Source: an uncultured bacterium
GTDB taxonomy: Bacteria; Elusimicrobiota; Elusimicrobia; Elusimicrobiales; Elusimicrobiaceae
NCBI GenBank assembly: GCA_949291515.1
Contig: CASEVY010000010.1
Location: 186,001-250,000, forward strand
Direction of reading: 5' to 3'
Length of the DNA stretch: 64,000 nt
Part shown: positions 48,137 through 56,317 of the stretch, in pieces
Numbering within the stretch: the stretch's first letter is position 1
How the letters are laid out: each line of letters opens with the position of its first letter
Made by a program: the position numbers and the translations under genes
The notes under the pieces: generated by a model
Seen by the model: only the letters and a program-made list of their open reading frames with translations
Told to the model about the DNA's origin: nothing
Databases searched by the model: none

Positions 48137-48837
48137 CGGTTTTTTGGTATCTTTTGTTAGGGCATTTGCTGGCTGATTTTGTTTTTAAGGGCAAAGGCGG
48201 GTATTACGGCAGTAGCGTCAAATATTGTATTTGGCGCGGTTTTGTGTATTTTGCGCTGTTGAGTATATGCTGTTATAAGTATTTGCCGCTTCCTTGGATA
48301 GACTTTGCTGGGGTGGAACTTAACGGTTTGTTTGCTTTGGGTTTGGCTGGTCTGGCTTATTTTGCTTACGCTCTTTTGGAGCGCAAAAACGAGCGCGGAC
48401 GAAAGGCTTTATTTTTATTTGTCGGCCGCCAGTTTATACTGCTCAGCGTACTTTTTATAATAATGCCGGTAATTCCCTTCGACGGCGATTTTTTGCATTA
48501 CATATACGGTCCGGATTTGCTGTTCGTGATAAACGGCAGTTTGATTGCGGGGTATTTCATTTCGGAATTATTGATAAACTTGTCTTTGACGATAGATAAG
48601 CCGATAGACGGCAGAAGTCTTTTTGATCAGCGTTTCCACAATATGCTTTTGAGGGTGGTGTTGTTTCTGCTGATAATAATACCGGGCTGGTTTGGCGTTG
48701 TCGTCGCGCTTGTTTTGACGGCGTTTCTTATAAAGCACGGGATTTTTAAAGACGACAAATTTTACTTTTATATAGGCTGCGCGCTGACTTTGGTTTTCGG
48801 GCTGGTATGCAAGGGGATATTTCACGGGATATGCTAG
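48133..48837 (+). CDS. DUF3307-like integral membrane protein
   Basis: 234 residues, six or seven hydrophobic helices. The first residues 'WYLLLGHLLADFVFKGKGGY' match the DUF3307 opening (H-x-L-x-D-F-x-x-Q/K), and 'DKPIDGRSLFDQRFHNMLLR' may be a cytoplasmic loop. Start overlaps the histidine kinase stop (ATGA), so the two may function together at the inner membrane. Its stop lies within the first codons of the exonuclease gene. Function unknown. Confidence 0.72.
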   Translation: MTVFWYLLLGHLLADFVFKGKGGYYGSSVKYCIWRGFVYFALLSICCYKYLPLPWIDFAGVELNGLFALGLAGLAYFAYALLERKNERGRKALFLFVGRQFILLSVLFIIMPVIPFDGDFLHYIYGPDLLFVINGSLIAGYFISELLINLSLTIDKPIDGRSLFDQRFHNMLLRVVLFLLIIIPGWFGVVVALVLTAFLIKHGIFKDDKFYFYIGCALTLVFGLVCKGIFHGIC

Positions 48838-49436
48838 ATAAGAAAATAGAGGAAGTAAAATTTATATGTTTGGATACGGAAACTACGGGTCTTGACCCTG
48901 TAAGCGGCGGGCGGATTTGCGAAGTGGCTATGCTGGGCAGCCGGGGGGGCGAGCGTTCGGGTGCATACTGCACATTGTTAAACCCGCAAATATATATATC
49001 GCCCGAAGTTACCGCGATACACGGCATCACCAACGAGATGGTAAAAGACTCGCCGAAATTTGGCGATATAGCGTTTAATCTGATAGATTTTTTGCAGGGA
49101 AATGTCCTTATATGCCACAATGCCGATTTTGACGTTTCTTTTCTAAAAAAGGAATTTGAGCTTTTGGGGCTTAGTATGCCGCAGGTGGTGATTTTGGATA
49201 CGCTTAAATTTGCGCGGACGCACGGCCATTTTTCCAGGAACCGTTTGGGGATAATAGCGCAGGAGCTGGGTTTTTCCAGCGAGGGCTGGCACAGGGCCAT
49301 GGCCGATACGATAATGACGGAGAAGATATTTTATTATTTTGTGGCCAAATTTAAGGAAATGAGTGCAAGCACTTTGGGCGATCTTGTTGCCTTGCAAAGC
49401 AAGAAAGTGATAGGATTTAATAAACAGGAGATATAA
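48831..49436 (+). CDS. DnaQ-like 3'-5' exonuclease
   Basis: 201 residues, DEDDh nuclease: Exo I 'FICLDTETTGLDPVSGGRIC', Exo II 'NVLICHNADFDVSFLKKEFE', Exo III 'HRAMADTIMTEKIFYYFV' with the H-x4-D pair. All acidic residues are kept, so it should be active; the size suggests an epsilon-subunit-like proofreading or RNase T/repair exonuclease. Start is uncertain: ATG 48831, overlapping the previous gene, or an in-frame ATG at 48807 (eight residues longer); neither has a clear ribosome-binding site. Confidence 0.88.
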   Translation: MLDKKIEEVKFICLDTETTGLDPVSGGRICEVAMLGSRGGERSGAYCTLLNPQIYISPEVTAIHGITNEMVKDSPKFGDIAFNLIDFLQGNVLICHNADFDVSFLKKEFELLGLSMPQVVILDTLKFARTHGHFSRNRLGIIAQELGFSSEGWHRAMADTIMTEKIFYYFVAKFKEMSASTLGDLVALQSKKVIGFNKQEI

Positions 49437-49439
49437 AAT

Positions 49440-50987
49440 ATGAGCAAAGTTGTTTTATTGATAAGAGACGGCTGGGGCGTGAGGGCGAGCAAGGAACATA
49501 ATGCGGTAAAAGGCGCCAAGACCCCCAATATAGACAAATATTTAAAGGAGTATCCGCACACTTTGATAGAAGCCTCGGGCGAACTTGTCGGTTTGCCGGC
49601 GGGGTATATGGGCTCTTCCGAAGTGGGCCATTTGAATATGGGCGCGGGCAGAATAGTGGTACAGGAGTTGAAGAGGCTAAAAGACGCTTTTGAAGACGGC
49701 TCGATATACAAAGCGCCGGCATTTAAAGCGGTAATCGACAATTGCGTCGAGAATTCTTCGGCTCTGCACCTTATGGGGCTTGTACAGGACGAAGGCGTCC
49801 ACGCACATCAGGACCATTTATACGCGATAATCAAACATGCGGCGCAGAAGGGTATAAAGACGGTATGGGTGCATTTCTTTGCCGACGGGCGCGACACTCC
49901 GCCGCACAGCGCTTTGGGATATTTGAAGATGCTAGAAGGCAAGATGAGCGAGTATGGCGTTGGCAAGGTAGCCACGATAATGGGGCGCTACTACGCTATG
50001 GACAGGAATGAAACTTGGGAACTTACTTCCGAGGCTTACGATTTGATAGTTGACGCCAAAGGGCGCCATTGCGCCAGCGCGCAGGAAGCGATAGAAAATT
50101 CCTACAAGAACGACAAAACGCCCGACGGCGGCGAGATGGTGGACGAGTATATTCCGCCCACTGTGATAGGCGATTATAAAGGCGTAAACGACGGCGACGG
50201 CATAATATTCTTCAACTTCCGTCAAGACAGAGCCATACAGCTTACCCGCGCTTTTGTCGAGGACGATTACAGTGGCGTCAGAAATCGCCGCCCCAAGATA
50301 ACTTATTGCGGGCTTACCAAGTATTACGACAGCTTTAAGTATAATGCCTTGTCGCCGATGACCGAAGGCGGCGGAATGAACAATTTGCTTGGCGAGGTTA
50401 TCAGCGCGGCGGGTTTGACGCAGCTTAGAATAGCGGAAACGCAAAAATTCAAGCACGTTACGTCTTTTTTCAACGGCAAGCTGATAAAACCTTTTGCCGG
50501 CGAAGAAAGAATAGAGATAAAAGGCTCTTTTGACCCTGCCACATTCGCCGAACATCCGGAAATGGACGCTCAGCGCGTAGCCGACAGAGCGGTAGAGGAA
50601 ATCGGCAAGAACAAATATGATTTTGTGGTTATCAATTTCGCCAACTGCGATATGGTGGGGCATACCGGGAGTTATGAGGCGGCGGTAAAAGCGACGGAAG
50701 TGGTTGATAAATGCTCCGGCGAAGTTACCGAAGCGGCGTTAAAGGCGGGCTATACGGTGCTTATTACGGCAGACCACGGCAACGCGGAGGAGATGTGGGA
50801 CGACAAAATCAATATGCCCAAGACGGCGCATACCACCAATCCCGTTGAGTTTATTTATGTTTCCAAAGAGGGCAAAGGCATTGAGCTTAAAGAAGGCGGC
50901 AAGCTTGCCGATATAGCTCCTACGGTCCTTCAGGTGCTTGGCGTAGCGATACCCAAGGAAATGACGGCCGAAACATTGATAAAATAG
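49440..50987 (+). CDS. gpmI: 2,3-bisphosphoglycerate-independent phosphoglycerate mutase
   Basis: 515 residues, alkaline-phosphatase superfamily. 'VVLLIRDGWGVRASKEHNAV' (first metal-binding Asp), 'GYMGSSEVGHLNMGAGRIVV' with the catalytic Ser60, 'FRQDRAIQLTRAFVEDD', and C-terminal metal motifs 'VVINFANCDMVGHTGSYEAA' and 'LITADHGNAEEMWDDKINMP'. Glycolytic interconversion of 3- and 2-phosphoglycerate. It starts three bases after the exonuclease stop, last gene of the long coupled block. Confidence 0.96.
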   Translation: MSKVVLLIRDGWGVRASKEHNAVKGAKTPNIDKYLKEYPHTLIEASGELVGLPAGYMGSSEVGHLNMGAGRIVVQELKRLKDAFEDGSIYKAPAFKAVIDNCVENSSALHLMGLVQDEGVHAHQDHLYAIIKHAAQKGIKTVWVHFFADGRDTPPHSALGYLKMLEGKMSEYGVGKVATIMGRYYAMDRNETWELTSEAYDLIVDAKGRHCASAQEAIENSYKNDKTPDGGEMVDEYIPPTVIGDYKGVNDGDGIIFFNFRQDRAIQLTRAFVEDDYSGVRNRRPKITYCGLTKYYDSFKYNALSPMTEGGGMNNLLGEVISAAGLTQLRIAETQKFKHVTSFFNGKLIKPFAGEERIEIKGSFDPATFAEHPEMDAQRVADRAVEEIGKNKYDFVVINFANCDMVGHTGSYEAAVKATEVVDKCSGEVTEAALKAGYTVLITADHGNAEEMWDDKINMPKTAHTTNPVEFIYVSKEGKGIELKEGGKLADIAPTVLQVLGVAIPKEMTAETLIK

Positions 50988-51005
50988 CTTCTGTTTTTAC
51001 AGGCA

Positions 51006-51036
51006 AAACGCTCCGCTTTTTTGCGGGGCGTTTTTG
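51006..51036 (+). terminator. Terminator of gpmI
   Basis: Stem AAAACGCTCCGC / GCGGGGCGTTTT (51006-51017 with 51024-51035, one wobble) and T run. Confidence 0.85.
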
Positions 51037-51148
51037 CGTTTGGGGAACGATATGGAGACGTGCGGATTTAATACTAGGCTGCTTGTATATTGGCGGCACA
51101 TATCCGCGGATAGGACATAAGGTCCGCACAACATAGGTCTTAAGTTCC

Positions 51149-51177
51149 TTGTAAAGAAGAGCTTTATTTATTAAATT
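51149..51177 (+). promoter_or_regulatory. Promoter of the secreted metalloprotease-like gene
   Basis: TTGTAA (51149-51154), 17-bp spacer, TAAATT (51172-51177), 31 bp before the ATG. The -10 sequence is the same as in the poly-T elements. Confidence 0.5.
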
Positions 51178-51208
51178 ATTATGTATATACGAGTATTGGA
51201 GAGTGAAT

Positions 51209-52621
51209 ATGATTAGGAAATTTTTACTTTTTATTTTTATGGTTGTATTCTCCTTGCCTTGTTCGGCCTGGGTATTCCTTACGGCAGTCGCCGAAGGGGG
51301 AAACGCTCCGTTGTTGACTTATAATATCGTAAATAATAAACCCATACGCGTTTGTATCGATTTTGTAGAAACTTCTTTTGACCGTTCAAACCGCAAAATA
51401 ACGCGCAATTATATTCCTGCCGGCGAAAAGCGCGACAGATATTACAAGCAAGTTTCTTCGGAAATTACTTTAGCTTTAAGGAAATATGTAGATAATGCCA
51501 GAAAATATATTGAGCAATCGGGCCGTGCCGAAGAGTTTGAAGATTTAAAGCCATATCTCAATGATCCGCGCGTGGTATACATAAACGGCGGGCGCGACGC
51601 TAAAACGTGCGAGTCTTTCCCGCATGATAATTCCGCAATGGATTTAAGGGTAATATTGGAAACGAATGACGAGCTGCGCAGTTATTTGCAAGGGCATAAA
51701 GGTTCGGCCTGGCAGGGTGATAGAAATTTTATGAAACTCTTTTTCCATCCAGATTATATAGATGACAGATGGATAGATATCTTCTATTATAAATATGAAG
51801 ATTTGCCATCTTCGGAGCAATCATCTAAAGCGAGAAGCATACTGTTGGAGCCTACCATAAGGCACGAAATCGGCCACACGCTGGGCCTTGGCGATCAGTA
51901 TATGCTTGACGATATAAACCAAAGCAAAGAGTACGGATTGTCGCATATAATGCCGCTTACGGCCATAAATTCCGTAATGGGCGGGCGCGACAAGAACGGG
52001 GAGATACAGGCTTTGTCGTGTGACGACGCGGAAGGCATTATAAATTTGGTCGATTTTTATTCTAAGGACGTATCTTCAAAGCGCAGAACTGAGGGTTGGG
52101 CGTCATTATGTTGGAAGAATATAATGTATGAAGAATGTTTCGCCAGCAAAATAAGCGATGCGGAATATCAAGCCCAGCTTTCTTATGCGAGGAGCGGTTA
52201 TTCTTCGCCTCGTCCGGATCATATAAGCAGGATAAAGCAGGAGCGGCGCGAGCGCTACGCGTCAGCCGCTGCGGCGCAGAATGCTCAGCAAGAGGCGGAA
52301 GAAGCCAAACGCCGCGCTGAGGCCGCCGCCAGAGAGGCGGAATACAAACAGAAGTTAAAGGACCTCTTGAGCAAAGAGGCAGAGTACGGATATTGCCCGC
52401 TCTGCAAACAACCGCTTTTAAACACCGATTTTAACAATATGCGCAGGGTTAAAATACTTTCCGCGCCCCGCCAAAAGGTAACTCAGGGCGATAAAGTGTT
52501 TTACAGGTATCCTTACGGACAATGTAAGGTGAAGATCCATTCCGACTGTTACGAAGCCCTAAAGAGCAAAGGGGGGAAGCTCCCCTGGGCGCAGTGGTGC
52601 GCGCAAAGCAAAAAGCAATAG
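51209..52621 (+). CDS. Secreted metzincin-like zinc protease with C-terminal zinc-ribbon-like tail
   Basis: 470 residues. Signal peptide (cleavage after CSA, about residue 21). The catalytic motif is H219-E220-I-G-H223-T-L-G226-L-G-D229, i.e. HExxHxxGxxD with Asp as third zinc ligand as in snapalysin-like metzincins; 'INSVMGGRDKNG' 30 residues later may be the Met-turn. Residues 340-390 are an Ala/Glu/Arg-rich helix. The C-terminal 90 residues contain 'YGYCPLCKQPLLNTDF' with CPLC and a later 'DCYEALKSKGGKLPWAQWCA', so a small zinc-binding module. No known family could be named with confidence. ATG 51209 fits the GGAG site; own promoter. Confidence 0.82.
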   Translation: MIRKFLLFIFMVVFSLPCSAWVFLTAVAEGGNAPLLTYNIVNNKPIRVCIDFVETSFDRSNRKITRNYIPAGEKRDRYYKQVSSEITLALRKYVDNARKYIEQSGRAEEFEDLKPYLNDPRVVYINGGRDAKTCESFPHDNSAMDLRVILETNDELRSYLQGHKGSAWQGDRNFMKLFFHPDYIDDRWIDIFYYKYEDLPSSEQSSKARSILLEPTIRHEIGHTLGLGDQYMLDDINQSKEYGLSHIMPLTAINSVMGGRDKNGEIQALSCDDAEGIINLVDFYSKDVSSKRRTEGWASLCWKNIMYEECFASKISDAEYQAQLSYARSGYSSPRPDHISRIKQERRERYASAAAAQNAQQEAEEAKRRAEAAAREAEYKQKLKDLLSKEAEYGYCPLCKQPLLNTDFNNMRRVKILSAPRQKVTQGDKVFYRYPYGQCKVKIHSDCYEALKSKGGKLPWAQWCAQSKKQ

Positions 52622-52638
52622 CTGCCAAGGTAAATAAT

Positions 52639-52857
52639 GTGTATATAAAGGTAAAAGTCCACGCGGGGGAAAAGAAGAACGATTTAAAACAAAAGAGCCA
52701 AGACGCTTTTGAAATATGGGTAAAAGCGCCGGCGGAGCGCGGCCTTGCCAATGACGCGGTAAGGACGGTATTAGCCTCCCATTTGGGGCTAGAAGCAAAA
52801 AAACTGCATTTGATAAAAGGGGCGACGAGCCCTGCGAAAATATTTGAAATCAAATAA
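52639..52857 (+). CDS. YggU/DUF167 family protein
   Basis: 72 residues: 'VYIKVKVHAGEKKNDLKQKS', 'EIWVKAPAERGLANDAVRTV' and 'LHLIKGATSPAKIFEIK' give the DUF167 fold (E. coli YggU), usually 70-100 residues. Start GTG 52639 is preferred since AAGG lies eight bases before it; an in-frame GTG at 52594 would extend it 15 residues into the preceding gene. Cytoplasmic, function unknown. It lies downstream of the metalloprotease-like gene on the same strand. Confidence 0.8.
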   Translation: MYIKVKVHAGEKKNDLKQKSQDAFEIWVKAPAERGLANDAVRTVLASHLGLEAKKLHLIKGATSPAKIFEIK

Positions 52858-52948
52858 ACGGTCTTTTCCCGCTTGGTGTTTTTTCGGCGCGAAAGGTAAA
52901 GCCAAGCAGTCTATTGTGCGGGTATCCGGCGAGCATTTAAGAAAAGAC

Positions 52949-52978
52949 TTGCCAAAACGGGCTGAATGATAGTATAAT
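52949..52978 (+). promoter_or_regulatory. Promoter of the rpsF operon
   Basis: TTGCCA (52949-52954), 18-bp spacer, perfect TATAAT (52973-52978). Predicted start near 52985 leaves a leader of about 103 bases before rpsF. Confidence 0.65.
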
Positions 52979-52984
52979 ATTTGT

Positions 52985-53087
52985 GGATAAGATATTCCAT
53001 GGCGCAAGGTGAAAAGCCAAAAAATATCTAGGTGAAAGCGGGGTAAAGAGTACCCCGTGAGTCTTTATTTATCAAAAAAACAGGAAT
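52985..53087 (+). ncRNA. Probable structured 5' leader of rpsF (autoregulatory candidate)
   Basis: Two helices are visible: AGATATT (52990-52996) pairs with AATATCT (53023-53029), enclosing a small GGC/GCC hairpin; then CGGGGTA (53039-53045) pairs with TACCCCG (53051-53057) around the loop AAGAG, followed by TGAG. S6:S18 is known to bind the rpsF leader in many bacteria at a bulged CCG, and C-C-G is present at 53055-53057, but I cannot show that this leader has the known fold. Confidence 0.45.
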
Positions 53088-53420
53088 ATGAAAACTTACG
53101 AAACAGTAACAATATTAAAACCGCAGCTCACCGACGGTGAAGTTGCAGCTTTCGTAGAAAAGGCGAAGGCGTTTATCTCCTCTTCGGGCGGGGAAGTGGT
53201 GTCAGAAGAGAAGCTGGGCCGGAGAAGATTCTCCCACGATATAGCTAAGAACCGCGAAGGTTTTTATCTTTACCTGAAGTTCAAAGCGCAGGGCGACTTT
53301 GTAAAGAAGTGGACCGATACCATGCGTCTTAACCAGAACGTGTTAAGGACGATGGTAATGAGCGCAGCTGAACGCAAAATCAAACCGGCGAAGCAAGCCA
53401 AGACGCCGGCGGCCGCTTAG
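53088..53420 (+). CDS. rpsF: 30S ribosomal protein S6
   Basis: 110 residues: 'MKTYETVTILKPQLTDGEVA', 'EKLGRRRFSHDIAKNREGFY' and 'LRTMVMSAAERKIKPAKQ', with a short Ala/Pro tail. S6 pairs with S18 in the 30S platform. AGGA ribosome-binding site. First gene of the canonical rpsF-ssb-rpsR-rplI order. Confidence 0.95.
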   Translation: MKTYETVTILKPQLTDGEVAAFVEKAKAFISSSGGEVVSEEKLGRRRFSHDIAKNREGFYLYLKFKAQGDFVKKWTDTMRLNQNVLRTMVMSAAERKIKPAKQAKTPAAA

Positions 53421-53423
53421 TTT

Positions 53424-53855
53424 ATGGCAGGGCAGATCCGCTTACCGGAAATGAACCTGGTATTTCTTACCGGGCGTTTGACGCGCGATCCAGACAACAG
53501 AATGACTCAGCGCGGCCAAGCGATATGCGGCTTTGACATTGCGGTAAACCGCAGGTATATGGATAATGCTTCGGGCGAATGGAAGGACGAAGTAACCTAT
53601 GTGCCGGTGACGGTTTTCGGCGATGCGGCCGAGCGCGCTAAGGACAGACTCAAGAAGGGCATTCCCGTATTGGTAGAGGGGCGTCTTACGATGAGTGAGT
53701 TTGTCGACAAGAGCGGCCAGAACAGGAAGATACTTCGCGTGACGGGAAGGCGCGTGCAGATACTGCAGAGCGCGGACTCTTTGAATCACGAAGATTCCGA
53801 TATGGCCCAAGCGCAGGACGCTTCCGAAGTGGCGGAAGACGATGTGCCGTTTTAA
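53424..53855 (+). CDS. ssb: Single-stranded DNA-binding protein
   Basis: 143 residues. OB-fold with 'IRLPEMNLVFLTGRLTRDPD', 'FDIAVNRRYMDNASGEWKDE', 'VLVEGRLTMSEFVDKSGQNR'. The acidic C-terminal tip 'VAEDDVPF' ends in the D-D-x-P-F motif that recruits replication and repair partners. Start 53424 keeps the I-R-L-P-x-x-N opening that SSB proteins share; the ribosome-binding site is weak, so coupling to rpsF is likely. Confidence 0.95.
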   Translation: MAGQIRLPEMNLVFLTGRLTRDPDNRMTQRGQAICGFDIAVNRRYMDNASGEWKDEVTYVPVTVFGDAAERAKDRLKKGIPVLVEGRLTMSEFVDKSGQNRKILRVTGRRVQILQSADSLNHEDSDMAQAQDASEVAEDDVPF

Positions 53856-53898
53856 ACTTTAAGCCTTAAGAGGCGGAATTTTAGAGGAAAGATAAAAT

Positions 53899-54219
53899 AT
53901 GTCAGAAGAAAAAATAGTCAAAACAGAAAATACCGAAGCGAAAGCTCCCGCGGCGGCGGCCGAAGCGCGCCCGCAAAGGACTTTTGTTCCCAGAAAACGC
54001 TTTGAATCCAGAAGAAAAGTTTGCAAATTCTGTGCCGAAAAGATAGATCATATCGATTATAAGAATATCCAGTTGGTAAAGAGTTTCACTATGGACAGCG
54101 GTAAAATCTTATCCAGAAGGATAACGGGCACCTGCGCGAAGCATCAGCGCCAGGTAACCCAAGCCGTCAAGAGGGACAGAAATTTGGCTTTCTTGGCCTA
54201 TTGCTTACCGAAGAAATAA
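53899..54219 (+). CDS. rpsR: 30S ribosomal protein S18
   Basis: 106 residues; the core (from about 40) has 'KVCKFCAEKIDHIDYKNIQL', 'SGKILSRRITGTCAKHQRQV' and 'TQAVKRDRNLAFLAYCLPKK'. The N-terminal 38 residues are an Ala/Glu-rich extension compared with the usual 75-residue S18. The Cys residues in C-x2-C and C-x-K-H could bind zinc. GAGGAAAG ribosome-binding site. Confidence 0.95.
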   Translation: MSEEKIVKTENTEAKAPAAAAEARPQRTFVPRKRFESRRKVCKFCAEKIDHIDYKNIQLVKSFTMDSGKILSRRITGTCAKHQRQVTQAVKRDRNLAFLAYCLPKK

Positions 54220-54240
54220 AAAATTTACAGGAGTTTTAAA

Positions 54241-54705
54241 ATGAAAGTTATTTTAAGAGAAGACGTAAAACATCTTGGTACGGTGGGCGAAATCGTAGAC
54301 GTTAAACCCGGCTACGCCAGGAATTTCCTTCTGCCCAAGAAATTGGTGGAATTAGCCACCCCGGCCGCCATAAAGAATTGGGAGCTCGGCGCTGAAAGAA
54401 GACAGAAAAAGATAGAAGCCGAACTCGCCAAAGCCAAAGAAGAGGCAGCCAAACTCAACGGCATAACGCTAAACTATACCAGAACGGTAAATATAGAGGG
54501 CGTGGTATTCGGTTCCGTAACTAAGGCCGACGTACAGAAGAGCTTGGCCGAGCTCGGTCATAAAGTATCGAAGAACAATATCGATATTTTTACCCCGATC
54601 AAGAAAATCGGCGATACCGAAGTATCCATCTACTTCAAACCTACGGTATATGCTACCATTACCGTAAAGATAGAAGCTGTGGAAGACGAAAAGAACGCCA
54701 AATAA
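54241..54705 (+). CDS. rplI: 50S ribosomal protein L9
   Basis: 154 residues. N-terminal RNA-binding domain 'MKVILREDVKHLGTVGEIVD' and 'GYARNFLLPKKLVELATPAA', connecting helix ('RRQKKIEAELAKAKEEAAKL') and C-terminal domain with 'FGSVTKADVQKSLAELGHKV'. Last ribosomal gene of the operon. AGGAG ribosome-binding site. Confidence 0.95.
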   Translation: MKVILREDVKHLGTVGEIVDVKPGYARNFLLPKKLVELATPAAIKNWELGAERRQKKIEAELAKAKEEAAKLNGITLNYTRTVNIEGVVFGSVTKADVQKSLAELGHKVSKNNIDIFTPIKKIGDTEVSIYFKPTVYATITVKIEAVEDEKNAK

Positions 54706-54717
54706 GCGTATTTAAAA

Positions 54718-54755
54718 GATCCCCCCGTCCGAATTTCGGGCGGGGGGATTTTTTA
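54718..54755 (+). terminator. Terminator of rpsF-ssb-rpsR-rplI
   Basis: Stem of about 13 pairs with one wobble (54718-54731 with 54736-54749) and a run of six or seven T. No gene or convincing motif in 54756-54931, although an AT-rich stretch near 54890-54920 may hold the dnaB promoter. Confidence 0.85.
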
Positions 54756-54931
54756 TCTTAAGAAGAGGGTTTTATTGGTTAAAGGCCGCGGGAAAAGAGA
54801 GGATTTTTCTTGGGTAAAATATGAAAGGCGGTTGTTTTGGAATTATCGTCTTTGGAAGCGGTAAGGCAAACGCCTTTAAGAATAGATTTTAAATTGCTAG
54901 AATGGTAGTAATATATTAAGGAGTAAAATTT

Positions 54932-56317
54932 ATGGCACTTAACGATAAACTGCCGCCCCAGGCGCTGGACGCGGAGATGGCCGTTTTAGGCTCTATGATG
55001 ATAGAGGCCGAGGCATTGGAAAGAGCTTTCAATATATTAAAAGCCGAGCATTTTTATAAGAGCGCCCATCAGAAGATTTATAAAGCGATGGCGGCTTTAT
55101 CTGAACGCGGCCAGGCGGTGGATTTGATTACTCTTACCGAGGAACTGAAGAAAGAGGGTTTCTTGGCCGAGATTGGCGGGGAACGGTATCTTTCGGAACT
55201 GATGGGGAAGGTATCTACCGCGGCGCATGTTGAGCATTACGCCAAGATGGTCTATGAGGCGGCTTTGGTGAGAGAACTTATCAATATTTCCACGGCCACG
55301 GTGGAAGAGTGCTATAAGAATCAGGACGATCCCACTTCATTGATAGACGAAGCGCAGGCGAAACTTTTCCAACTAAACCAAAAGAGGGAGCTTAAAGGGT
55401 TTGTATCTTCCAAGGAGATGTCTGGCGAAGTAATGCAGATGATAGAAACTTTGGTTAAGGACAAGAACCCGATAAAAGGCGTTCCGACCGGTTTTACGAA
55501 GTTCGATTTAAAGACGGGCGGATTAAGAAAGTCCGATTTGATAATATTGGCGGCGCGGCCTTCGCAGGGCAAGACGGCGATGGCGCTGAATATAGCGCAT
55601 TACGCTGCCGTGCATGCCAAGATACCGGTTGCCATATTTTCTTTGGAGATGAACCGCCATTCGATATATCAAAGAATGGTCTGTTCGGCGGCGATGGCGG
55701 ATTTGCATCAGGTCAGTACGGGCACATTTAAGAGGGAACGCTGGCGCGAATTGGTGCGGGAGATACAAAGACTGGGCGAGGCTCCTTTGTATATAGACGA
55801 TACGCCCGCATTGACTATTACGGATATAAGGGTCAGATCGAGGCGTCTTGCCAGCGAATTAAAGAAGCAGGGCAAGGAGCTCGGTCTTATAATGATAGAC
55901 TATATCGGTTTGATAAGAGGCAGCGGCAAGCGTGTGGAATCCCGTCAGCAGGAAGTATCGGAAATATCGAGAATGCTGAAGGAACTGGCAAGGAACTTGG
56001 AAGTGCCGGTATTGGCATTGTCGCAGTTAAACAGGAAGACGGAAGACAAATCCCGTACGGACAACAAGCCTCAGCTTTCGGATCTGAGGGAGTCGGGCTC
56101 TATAGAGCAAGACGCGGACGTGGTTGCATTGATACATAGGGAAGGTTACTATAAGCGTGACGATCCCAGTTTGGAGCGCGACGCCACTTTGATAATAGCA
56201 AAACAGCGCAACGGACCGGTGGGCAACGTAAAGCTGAATTGGTACAGCGAATACACTTTATTTGCCAATCCCGCGCCTGAAAATGTTGACGTGGCGGTGG
56301 AGGCGGCGCCGGTATGA
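54932..56317 (+). CDS. dnaB: Replicative DNA helicase
   Basis: 461 residues. N-terminal DnaB domain ('PPQALDAEMAVLGSMMIEAE'), linker, and RecA-like C-terminal domain with Walker A 'LIILAARPSQGKTAMALNIA', 'VPVAIFSLEMNRHSIYQRMV', Walker B 'LGLIMIDYIGLIRGSG', 'VPVLALSQLNRKTEDKSRTD' and the arginine-finger region 'DLRESGSIEQDADVVALIHR'. Unwinds DNA at the fork. AAGGAG ribosome-binding site. It overlaps alr by ATGA (56314-56317). Confidence 0.96.
   Translation: MALNDKLPPQALDAEMAVLGSMMIEAEALERAFNILKAEHFYKSAHQKIYKAMAALSERGQAVDLITLTEELKKEGFLAEIGGERYLSELMGKVSTAAHVEHYAKMVYEAALVRELINISTATVEECYKNQDDPTSLIDEAQAKLFQLNQKRELKGFVSSKEMSGEVMQMIETLVKDKNPIKGVPTGFTKFDLKTGGLRKSDLIILAARPSQGKTAMALNIAHYAAVHAKIPVAIFSLEMNRHSIYQRMVCSAAMADLHQVSTGTFKRERWRELVREIQRLGEAPLYIDDTPALTITDIRVRSRRLASELKKQGKELGLIMIDYIGLIRGSGKRVESRQQEVSEISRMLKELARNLEVPVLALSQLNRKTEDKSRTDNKPQLSDLRESGSIEQDADVVALIHREGYYKRDDPSLERDATLIIAKQRNGPVGNVKLNWYSEYTLFANPAPENVDVAVEAAPV

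Noticed and set aside
48807-48830. Upstream in-frame ATG as start of the DnaQ-like exonuclease
   Set aside because: Kept only as an alternative: neither start has a clear ribosome-binding site, and the shorter form already contains the whole nuclease domain.
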